DNA of 55,674 nucleotides from positions 1-55,674 of the forward strand of contig JAGASS010000036.1 of assembly GCA_017621655.1 (NCBI GenBank). Reading direction: 5' to 3'. This DNA comes from Clostridia bacterium. GTDB lineage: Bacteria > Bacillota > Clostridia > Oscillospirales > CAG-272. The notes beneath the pieces are model-generated. The model was not told the origin of the DNA. It did no database searches and worked only from the letters and a program-made list of their open reading frames with translations. Below, piece by piece: positions 25,129 to 31,486 of this stretch. Every line of letters begins with the position of its first letter. Position 1 is the stretch's first letter. The translations under genes were made by a program, and so were the position numbers.

Positions 25129-26442
25129 ATGTTGATAAAGAATACTTATCATAACGTCACCGTCACAGATATGAACGACCTCGGCTACGGGGTCGCAAGA
25201 GTAGACGGGATCGTAGTTTTCGTCGACGGCGGAGTGACGGGCGACGAATTGGAAATAAAAATAATAAAAGCGGCAAAGGACTACGGAGTAGCCAGAATAG
25301 AGAAAATAATAACCCCGTCGTCCAATCGCGTAAGCCCCGACTGCGCGGTTTTCCCGCGTTGTGGCGGATGCTCATTCAGACATATAAGCCGTCAGTATGA
25401 GCTTGAGCTGAAGAGAAATATTGTCGTCTCTGCTTTCAGAAAAAACGGCATCGACGCAAAGGTCGGTGAGGTGCTGACCGACGGTAAAGTCAGCGGATAC
25501 CGAAACAAAGCTCAATACCCGATAGACGAAAACGGAAATATCGGCTATTATGCTCGCCATTCTCATACGGTCATTCCGTGTGATAGGTGCGATCTCACTG
25601 CCCAAGAGCTATCCGAAATCGCGTCCTTCGTCTCGGACTATATTAAGAGCAAAAAATGGTGCGTAAAGCATATATACCTGAGAATAGCGGAGAAGACGGG
25701 TCAGATAATGACCTGCCTCGTCACGCCGAACGAATCGCTTGACGGCGAAAAGGAATTTGCCGAAATACTGACAAAGCGATTCCCAAGCATCGTCAGCGTA
25801 ATTCTGAATATACACCCCGAGGAAACGAACGTCATCCTCGGCAAAAAAATAAAGGTGCTCTACGGCACCGACAGAATAGAGGATGTCCTATGCGACTGCA
25901 GATTCGGTATCTCGTCGCTATCCTTCTATCAGGTCAATAGATCCTGCGCCGAGCTTCTGTATAAGGAAGCCATCAAGCGCGCAGGCGACGCAAAAAAGGT
26001 CGCAGACCTATACTGCGGCGCGGGAACTATCGGAATTTCGTTTGCAAAATCGCGCCCCGAAGCGTCAGTCCTCGGCATCGAGATAATACCGCAGGCGGTC
26101 GAAAACGCAAAACAAAACGCCGCACTGAACGGCATCGAAAATGCAACCTTCATCTGCGCCGATGCGATGACCTTTGAGATCGACGATTTCGACTGCGTAT
26201 TCATCGACCCGCCCCGTAAGGGAATGTCACCTGAGCTGACCGATAAGATCGCGAAAAGCAATCTTAAAAAGCTCGTCTACGTCTCCTGTGACCCAACGAC
26301 CCTCGCCCGCGATGCGAAAAAGCTTATCGAAGCCGGCTACGAAATGGGAGAAGTTACACCTGTCGATATGTTTCCGAGAACGGGACACGTCGAGTCCGTC
26401 GTGTGTCTCACACGACGACTCGACGTCGATATGCGCCGCTGA
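25129..26442 (+). CDS. rlmD: 23S rRNA (uracil-5-)-methyltransferase, RlmD/RumA type
   Basis: A 437-residue SAM-dependent enzyme forming 5-methyluridine in 23S rRNA. Order: TRAM domain (about 5-60), 4Fe-4S cysteines 72, 78, 81 and 151 or 154 (DCAVFPRCGGCSF, VIPCDRC), methyltransferase core with DLYCGAGTIGI, DPPRKG and the catalytic Cys in YVSCDPTTLARD, then VDMFPRTGHVESVVCL. The usual end of the family is near HVESVVCLTR; here a further LDVDMRR is encoded by the palindromic array that begins at the gene's end, so the array has altered the terminus. ATG 25129 is used; GTG and TTG codons lie just upstream. Confidence 0.9.
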   Translation: MLIKNTYHNVTVTDMNDLGYGVARVDGIVVFVDGGVTGDELEIKIIKAAKDYGVARIEKIITPSSNRVSPDCAVFPRCGGCSFRHISRQYELELKRNIVVSAFRKNGIDAKVGEVLTDGKVSGYRNKAQYPIDENGNIGYYARHSHTVIPCDRCDLTAQELSEIASFVSDYIKSKKWCVKHIYLRIAEKTGQIMTCLVTPNESLDGEKEFAEILTKRFPSIVSVILNIHPEETNVILGKKIKVLYGTDRIEDVLCDCRFGISSLSFYQVNRSCAELLYKEAIKRAGDAKKVADLYCGAGTIGISFAKSRPEASVLGIEIIPQAVENAKQNAALNGIENATFICADAMTFEIDDFDCVFIDPPRKGMSPELTDKIAKSNLKKLVYVSCDPTTLARDAKKLIEAGYEMGEVTPVDMFPRTGHVESVVCLTRRLDVDMRR

Positions 26443-26641
26443 CGCGTCGCTCGATATGTCTGCGACTCGATATGGCGCTACGCGCTCGATATGCGTTGCC
26501 CAACGGGCAACGCGAGATAAGTAACAACAGCGGCGCAGTCGACTCTCGTTGCCGTAGGCAACATATCGAATGCGAACGAAGTGAGTATATATCGATTGCT
26601 CGCAATGCGAGCAAATATCGAGTTGCGAAGCAACATATCGA
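26426..26641. repeat. Palindromic TCGATATG array
   Basis: Four TCGATATG units in forward sense (26426, 26451, 26467, 26486) are followed by four (C)ATATCGA units in reverse sense (26562, 26589, 26614, 26634), so the whole array is an inverted repeat centred near 26530. The units are separated by small hairpins with different sequences, for example GTTGCC-GTA-GGCAAC, TTGCTCGCAATGCGAGCAA and GTTGCGAAGCAAC. It starts inside the last codons of rlmD and ends just before the four-helix-bundle gene. It is not a CRISPR: units are 8 nt and the spacers are palindromes. Confidence 0.85.
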
Positions 26642-26664
26642 CAAAAAGAAAGGACTTTTATCAA

Positions 26665-27018
26665 ATGACCGACAATAAAAACCAACTCCGAGAGGATGCA
26701 ATCGAACTTGCAATCCAAATATCTGACCTATGCGACGAAATAAAAGGTTGCTCCGTTTATATCAATCAAATTGTCCGTTCTTCATCGTCTATTGGAGCCA
26801 ATATTCACGAAGCAAAATATGCACAGAGTAAGGCTGATTTTGTCAATAAACTTGAGATTTCTTTGAAAGAGTGTTCTGAAACTGAGTATTGGCTTGAACT
26901 GATTTTCAGAAAAGGTAAAATGAGCGAATCAAAATATAAAGATTTAAGAAACAAGTGTGGTTCGATACGACGCAGACTCATCGCATCTATCACCACCGCA
27001 AAGGACAGTATGTCATGA
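26665..27018 (+). CDS. Four-helix-bundle protein (S23 / 23S rRNA intervening-sequence family)
   Basis: A 117-residue all-helical protein with the family pattern YINQIVRSSSSIGANIHEAKYAQSKADFVNKLEISLKE (read in parts) and CSETEYWLELIF. Members were first found encoded in intervening sequences of 23S rRNA genes; the diversity-element accessory protein Avd has the same fold and is thought to bind nucleic acid. No reverse transcriptase is present here. ATG 26665 follows AAAGGA. It lies directly after the palindromic array and begins an AT-rich cassette. The following frame overlaps it by 4 nt (ATGA), so the two may be coupled. Molecular role unknown. Confidence 0.85.
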   Translation: MTDNKNQLREDAIELAIQISDLCDEIKGCSVYINQIVRSSSSIGANIHEAKYAQSKADFVNKLEISLKECSETEYWLELIFRKGKMSESKYKDLRNKCGSIRRRLIASITTAKDSMS

Positions 27019-27465
27019 AAAAACGCGCATTTGCCTTTCATAGCAGATTAGATCCACACAATTTTGGAGTGAGAATACAAGAAGAAGCGAAAGAAGCACA
27101 TTTACCGATTGAGCAATCCGAAAAAAGCGTTCAATTTGCGTATTGACGGCAATCACGGAGGTCAAGTTTTCTATCAGGCTCGCATATCCGAGGATGAGCA
27201 GGGTGGTTCTCATATAGAAGGGGAGATTATTACTATCCCCTGGAATGAAGCCAAAAACAGAACCAAGTTCCAAAAAGTTATGGAAGTGATTGGTTACATA
27301 CTTGGTGGCATTGCTTTGTTACCTGTTGTTGTTTTAATTTTTCTGTTTTTGGGATTTTATGAATTGTTTTTGCTTTTCAAAAACAAAGGTAAAAGAGAAC
27401 TGCCAAGAGAAGAGAAAAATCTACTTGATTTCATGATAAATAAAATGAGTTGCGATCAAAAGTGA
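27015..27465 (+). pseudogene. Frameshifted small membrane protein
   Basis: A frame opens at ATG 27015, overlapping the preceding stop (ATGA), and reads MKKRAFAFHSRLDPHNFG... before stopping at 27146. A second frame without a good start continues through NLRIDGNHGGQVFYQARISED, then a membrane segment (YILGGIALLPVVVLIFLFLG) and a basic, charged tail to 27465. The two join cleanly if the six A's at 27121-27126 were five, giving about 149 residues with one or two transmembrane segments. Cause: a recent inactivating slip, phase variation, or a sequencing error. No family recognised. Confidence 0.5.
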
Positions 27466-27526
27466 GACTTTAAGGTATTACACCCCCCATTTTTCGACCG
27501 GTTTGAGACCTTTTGGAGTCTTGATC

Positions 27527-27559
27527 CACGTTGAATCCGTCGTTTGCCTGACGAGAAAA
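27527..27559 (+). pseudogene. Relic of an rlmD 3' end
   Basis: The bases encode HVESVVCLTRK, matching the rlmD terminus HVESVVCLTRR at 26386-26418 with 24 of 33 bases shared. No upstream part of such a gene is recognisable. The remainder of 27466-27621 shows no gene. Confidence 0.7.
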
Positions 27560-27621
27560 ATCTACAACAGTAATGGTCAACATATTATAGAGAATATTTA
27601 TTGAAGCTAGGAGAAATTGTC

Positions 27622-28221
27622 ATGAGAGAGTCAGAATTCGATGCATTAATTTTTAAAACTATCAAAGCAATCGAGGAACATAATGATAGTGCATTTAAAC
27701 CGAGAATAAAAACAATCGTATCATTTCTAAAAGGGGCAGAGGCAAGTCCGTTTTACTCTTATTTCATAGAGCATAAAGATATTTGTGGAGAAGTAAGTGC
27801 GTCACCCAAAATGGTAGAGGAATCTTGTTTGCGCTTGTGCAATCGAAATCTTATTGTTAGGCACGCTGAAAAAGGAAAAGTTGTATTTTATGAAACCAAA
27901 CCGCGAGAATCTTTTTTGGAACAATGCACGCAAGAGGAACAGAGGTTAATTTCTGAAATAGAAAACCACTTAAGAACAAAAAATGAGTTCATTCATTCGG
28001 TGGATAAGAAAAATCGATATGCTTTTTATGATTCAAGGATAAAGTGTCCTGATGGAATAAAGTACGCTTGGATGTGGTTTGTTTTTAAAGATATGGAACT
28101 CATTTTCAGATACAAAATTTCTGCTACTGATAATGACAATATTTCTCATGAAGGGAATCAAATCGTAGCTAATGACTTTCACAAAAAAACTATTATAAAT
28201 CTAATTGACTTAATTATATGA
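27622..28221 (+). CDS. Hypothetical protein, possible winged-helix N-terminal half
   Basis: A 199-residue AT-rich gene without a family I recognise. The first half (about 1-100) reads like a helical or winged-helix unit with SASPKMVEESCLRLCNRNLIVRHAEKGKVVFYETKP, which has the look of HTH followed by a beta wing. The second half (about 110-199) has KKNRYAFYDSRIKCPDGIKYAWMW and alternating beta strands, a pattern that could be a nucleic-acid-binding or nuclease-like domain, but no catalytic set is clear. ATG 27622 follows TAGGAGA. Its stop overlaps the ASCH gene start by 4 nt, so the two probably form one unit. Confidence 0.6.
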   Translation: MRESEFDALIFKTIKAIEEHNDSAFKPRIKTIVSFLKGAEASPFYSYFIEHKDICGEVSASPKMVEESCLRLCNRNLIVRHAEKGKVVFYETKPRESFLEQCTQEEQRLISEIENHLRTKNEFIHSVDKKNRYAFYDSRIKCPDGIKYAWMWFVFKDMELIFRYKISATDNDNISHEGNQIVANDFHKKTIINLIDLII

Positions 28222-28553
28222 AGCATTATATGAAGCTCCACTCATCTCCCTTCGAGATGATAAAGAGTGGCAAAAAAACGATAGAGCTGCGCTTGCATGA
28301 TGAAAAGCGTCGACAAATTAAGGTCGGAGAAAAAATCGTTTTCACGAATACCTTAAACGGCGAAACCATCGAAAAAATCGTTACAAAACTGCACAAATTC
28401 AATAACTTTGAAGAATTGTACGAATCACTGCCCCTTTTAGATTGCGGGTATACAGAAGAAGACGTCGATAATGCACATCCGTCCGATATGGAGCAGTATT
28501 ATTCCGCGGAAGAACAGAAGAAATACGGCGTCATCGGAATCGAGCTTTGTTGA
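28218..28553 (+). CDS. ASCH domain protein
   Basis: A 111-residue single-domain protein with the ASCH pattern: MKLHSSPFEMIKSGKKTIELRLHDEKRRQIKVGEKIVF and a later KYGVIGIEL strand. ASCH domains share the PUA-like beta-barrel and bind RNA; some members are ribonucleases or N4-acetylcytidine hydrolases. The GKKTIELR element that lines the cleft is present. It overlaps the previous gene by ATGA. Base composition is mixed, between that of the AT-rich cassette and the housekeeping genes. Likely RNA-related, function not assignable. Confidence 0.8.
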   Translation: MKHYMKLHSSPFEMIKSGKKTIELRLHDEKRRQIKVGEKIVFTNTLNGETIEKIVTKLHKFNNFEELYESLPLLDCGYTEEDVDNAHPSDMEQYYSAEEQKKYGVIGIELC

Positions 28554-28595
28554 CTGAAAAACGCGGATAAATGTATCGTCTCGTTTACACGAAAA

Positions 28596-28624
28596 AAGTC
28601 TCCTATAAAGCTTATAGGAGACTT
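28596..28624. terminator. Bidirectional terminator
   Basis: AAGTCTCCTATAA / TTATAGGAGACTT, loop AGC. The best T tract is on the minus strand, serving the lipoprotein gene. Confidence 0.85.
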
Positions 28625-28646
28625 AGATTAAATTTTCCTAAGAATC

Positions 28647-29399
28647 TTAAGGAAGAACTACGGTCTGGTAGCTGTCAGCGTCTGCGGGAGGCGTGATAGT
28701 AACGTTCTCGATCTTGATGATAGACTCAGAAACGCAGGTTGCCTTAACGCCGCTTACGGTCATGCTGAAGGTAGTGGTGAGCTTTCCGATGTTACCGTTA
28801 TCGTCGAAGTACATCTTGTACTTAACGTTACCGTCGATCGTTCCGCCGAGACCGATGTTGCCGAGAGTTTCCGTCCACTTCGAGCCGTCAACGTCGAATA
28901 CGAGCACCCAGTCCTTGCCTTCCTGCTTGAACTTGATGTTCTTGAACCAGCTTTCGGGAATGTCAAGGAGAGTGCTTTCGGAGGGGTCAGCGTTCATGTA
29001 CTCCTTCATGTACACTTCCTTGGAGATCTCTGCCTTGTTCTTGACGCCGTTCATGGATGCGTAAACGATACCGTCAACGTACCAGGATTCCATGTTTGCG
29101 TCAGGAGTAAAGTCGTTCGTTGCCTTGACGTAGCTGTTGTCGCCGTTGATCTTGGTGACGACGGACTGGTTCATGGTGATCTTCTGACCGCCTGCGGTCA
29201 TGGTGATGACCTGAGAAGAGGTTATGGAGTAGGAGGTAGCTTCCTTAAGCTTTGCCTGCGAAAGCTCGTAAAGCTCCTCAGGGGTCTTGCCGGAGAGAGT
29301 CTCGACAAACTTTGAGCCGTTTTCCTTGTCGCAGGAAACGAGCGAGAAGGACGCGAATGCAAGAGTAAGAGCGAGAAGAACGATAAATAGTTTTTTCAT
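28647..29399 (-). CDS. Lipoprotein of LolA/LppX-like fold (DUF6612-like)
   Basis: A 250-residue secreted lipoprotein with signal peptide and lipobox LVSC (Cys at about residue 23). The mature part is rich in beta strands with alternating Ser/Thr, as in LolA/LppX/LprG-type proteins that carry lipids or sense envelope state: TSYSITSSQVITMTAGGQK, SWYVDGIVYASMNG, YKMYFDDNGNIGKLTTTFSM. No enzymatic motif. ATG 29399 follows AAAGGA. It is a single-gene unit, divergent from the Fur-type gene with overlapping promoters, so joint metal-responsive control is possible. Confidence 0.7.
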   Translation of the reverse strand: MKKLFIVLLALTLAFASFSLVSCDKENGSKFVETLSGKTPEELYELSQAKLKEATSYSITSSQVITMTAGGQKITMNQSVVTKINGDNSYVKATNDFTPDANMESWYVDGIVYASMNGVKNKAEISKEVYMKEYMNADPSESTLLDIPESWFKNIKFKQEGKDWVLVFDVDGSKWTETLGNIGLGGTIDGNVKYKMYFDDNGNIGKLTTTFSMTVSGVKATCVSESIIKIENVTITPPADADSYQTVVLP

Positions 29400-29433
29400 G
29401 ATCTAAAATGTCCTTTCAATTTTTGATGGATAT

Positions 29434-29462
29434 ATTGTATCACAGCTTGACAGCGTTTGCAA
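29434..29462 (-). promoter_or_regulatory. Promoter of the lipoprotein gene
   Basis: Minus strand TTGCAA, 17 bp, TACAAT. It overlaps the promoter of the divergent fur-type gene. Confidence 0.65.
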
Positions 29463-29476
29463 GCATTTTATTAAAT
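29447..29476 (+). promoter_or_regulatory. Promoter of the Fur-family gene
   Basis: TTGACA at 29447-29452, 18 bp, TTAAAT. It interlocks with the divergent promoter, so a single bound repressor could silence both genes. Confidence 0.6.
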
Positions 29477-29533
29477 ATTTCCGCGATGTAAATCAACAAA
29501 AATTCGCACACGAAAAGAGGAAGAATTATCGCC

Positions 29534-29938
29534 ATGAACGAAAAACGCATATACAATACACGTCAAAAGGACGAAATACTAAAAGCAATAGCCGAGTTCG
29601 GTCAGTTGCACTTCACGGCGGCGGACGTCGTGAAGAAGCTGTCGGATAAGGGTCTGCAGATAGGACAGGCGACGGTATACCGAACGATAGACCGCCTTTC
29701 GGAAAATGGTGAATTGCGTAAATATATAGTGGAAAATTCTGCCGCCTGCTATCAGATGAACGACGGTCATAGCGGTTGCCACGAGCATTTTCACCTCAAA
29801 TGTGCGAAGTGCGGCACGCTTATTCACGTCGAATGTGACGAGCTTACAAAGATCGCCTCACATATCGCGTCCGACCACGGCTTCGACGTCGATTTTTCCA
29901 AAACCGTTTTCTACGGGATATGCGAAAACTGTAAATAA
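29534..29938 (+). CDS. Fur-family metalloregulator (Fur/Zur/PerR)
   Basis: A 134-residue metal-dependent repressor. The winged helix (about 10-75) includes QIGQATVYRTIDRLSENGEL. The dimerisation part has the metal ligands CHEHFHLKC and two CxxC pairs (Cys90/93 and Cys130/133) for structural zinc. Which metal or peroxide it senses cannot be told from this sequence. ATG 29534 follows AGAGGAAG. A terminator with seven T's follows. Part of its 3' end recurs in decayed form at 31425-31469, on the far side of the next gene. Confidence 0.9.
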   Translation: MNEKRIYNTRQKDEILKAIAEFGQLHFTAADVVKKLSDKGLQIGQATVYRTIDRLSENGELRKYIVENSAACYQMNDGHSGCHEHFHLKCAKCGTLIHVECDELTKIASHIASDHGFDVDFSKTVFYGICENCK

Positions 29939-29943
29939 ATAAG

Positions 29944-29979
29944 CACCCAAGCGGAATTTTTCCGCATGGGTGTTTTTTT
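29944..29979 (+). terminator. Terminator of the Fur-family gene
   Basis: CACCCA-A-GCGGAA / TTCCGC-A-TGGGTG then TTTTTTT. Confidence 0.9.
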
Positions 29980-30027
29980 ATGTCAAACGACCGTTACGTT
30001 AAAAAATAATTTTTATCAAAAATCATA

Positions 30028-30056
30028 TTGACAAGTTTTGTAAAAGGTGCTATTAT
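30028..30056 (+). promoter_or_regulatory. Promoter of the MFS gene
   Basis: TTGACA, 17 bp, TATTAT. Confidence 0.75.
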
Positions 30057-30088
30057 GACCTCGAAAATAATGGGTGAGGGACAATTTT

Positions 30089-31381
30089 ATGAGCACAAAG
30101 AGCTTTGACCTTCCGAGCGCCAAGCGTTCCCGTCGGATGTATATAATAGAGGCCGCATTCGAGTATTTCGTTTTGTTACTGATAGGTGGCGCATATCTTG
30201 CAAAGCTGCTTTCAAATATGGGTATTCCCGACTCGACCGTCGGAATAATCTCGTCGCTGCTTTCGCTTGCCGTTTTTTCTCAGCTCATATCGATATTCTT
30301 CGTTCAGAAGATAAGGAACGTGAAGAAAACCGTAGTGCCGATACATATGCTCGGACAGTGCCTGTTTACCTTTTTGTACCTGCTTCCGTTTCTTAAGCTT
30401 CCCACAAGCGTTGCATCGCTGTTTGTCGGCGGATGTCTGCTTATCGGGTATCTGTGCAGATCTTCGGTTGCGTCGATAATTTACAGATGGGCAAGCAGCT
30501 TCGTTGATCCCTCGCGCAGAGCATCGTTTTCGTCGGCGGTTTCGATCGTCAGTCTTTCTTCCAACATTGTTGTGAGCTTCGGCGCAAGCGCTTTTTTCGA
30601 CTATCTTTGCAAGACGCACGGCGATCACGCGGGATTCCTTTTCCTTGCAATACTGATCCTCGTGTTCAACGTAGTCGATCTTATATGCCTTGCTTGTATG
30701 ACGAACGTAAAGCAGGAGCCGGAGGAGCGTGCACATACTCTCAAAGTTTCGGAAGTAATAAGGATGCTTTTCTCGAATAAAAGCTACATTTGCGCGATCT
30801 TCGCATACGCTCTTTGGTGCATAGGGTCGGGAATTTTTGTCGGCTTTATCGGCATTTATCAGATCAAGGAGCTCGGAATGAGCCTTACTCTGATTGCGGG
30901 GGTGGGCATCGGAAGCTCGTTTGCGCAAATGCTGTCTTCAAAGCTGATCGCTGACTATACCGATAAGCGCAATTACGCATACGGACTGAACCTCGGATTT
31001 GGTATGGCGGCGGTTGCAACGCTTTGTATGGTGTTCACAACACCGAAAACCTGGTGGATGATGATATTCTATGTACTGATATATAATTCCGCAACGGTGA
31101 CTATCGGGCAGAATTCCGGTAATATAGCGTTCAACTACGTCGATTCAAAATATTACGTTGAAGCCGTCGCGATAATGAACAGTATAGGTGGAATATGCGG
31201 CTTCGGCGCGTCACTAATCGGAGCGTCGATCTTCGAGACGGTACAGAAGAACGGGAATCAGCTCTTCGGAATCAAGGTTTACGGACAGCAGGTTCTCGCA
31301 GTAATAAGTTTTTCCGTGATCTTCATTGATATTCTTTTTACTAAACTTGCCCTTGAAAAGCGGCCGATAATAGCGAAATGA
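30089..31381 (+). CDS. MFS transporter
   Basis: A 430-residue major facilitator with about 12 helices, starting at ATG 30089 after GAGGGA. After the N-terminal cytosolic segment (FDLPSAKRSRRMYIIEAAFEYF) the helices come in two sets of six with a loop around residues 205-225. The pattern FEYFVLLLIGGAYLAKLL and VFFVQKIRNVKK-like loops occur in uncharacterised Firmicute MFS proteins; the substrate is unknown. It has its own promoter and lies between the Fur-type gene and a relic of the fur 3' end, hinting that it was inserted there. Confidence 0.8.
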   Translation: MSTKSFDLPSAKRSRRMYIIEAAFEYFVLLLIGGAYLAKLLSNMGIPDSTVGIISSLLSLAVFSQLISIFFVQKIRNVKKTVVPIHMLGQCLFTFLYLLPFLKLPTSVASLFVGGCLLIGYLCRSSVASIIYRWASSFVDPSRRASFSSAVSIVSLSSNIVVSFGASAFFDYLCKTHGDHAGFLFLAILILVFNVVDLICLACMTNVKQEPEERAHTLKVSEVIRMLFSNKSYICAIFAYALWCIGSGIFVGFIGIYQIKELGMSLTLIAGVGIGSSFAQMLSSKLIADYTDKRNYAYGLNLGFGMAAVATLCMVFTTPKTWWMMIFYVLIYNSATVTIGQNSGNIAFNYVDSKYYVEAVAIMNSIGGICGFGASLIGASIFETVQKNGNQLFGIKVYGQQVLAVISFSVIFIDILFTKLALEKRPIIAK

Positions 31382-31424
31382 TAATGTCGCCCGAGTGGGA
31401 TATTTCCAATCGGTAGGTTTTTTT

Positions 31425-31460
31425 AACCGTATTCTACGGACCTGCGATAAATGTAAATAA
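31425..31460 (+). pseudogene. Relic of a Fur-family 3' end
   Basis: Similar to 29902-29938 at about 80%, including AACCGT, TTCTACGG and TGTAAATAA, and the match runs on into AAGCACCC of the terminator. With one base restored it encodes TVFYG-CDKCK-stop, the zinc-binding end of a Fur protein. The rest of the gene is gone. Confidence 0.75.
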
Positions 31461-31485
31461 AAAGCACCCGAAAGGGTGCTTTTTT
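31461..31485. terminator. Terminator between the fur relic and pepF
   Basis: AAAGCACCC-GAAA-GGGTGCTTTTTT. It abuts the pepF stop on the minus strand. Confidence 0.85.
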
Positions 31486-31486
31486 C

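Noticed and set aside
26426..26641. CRISPR array
   Set aside because: Units are 8 nt, change orientation half way, and spacers are palindromes of unequal length; no cas genes are nearby.
26955..27146. Separate gene starting upstream of 27015 in the same frame
   Set aside because: The extra N-terminal codons lie inside the four-helix-bundle gene; the ATG that overlaps its stop is a better start.
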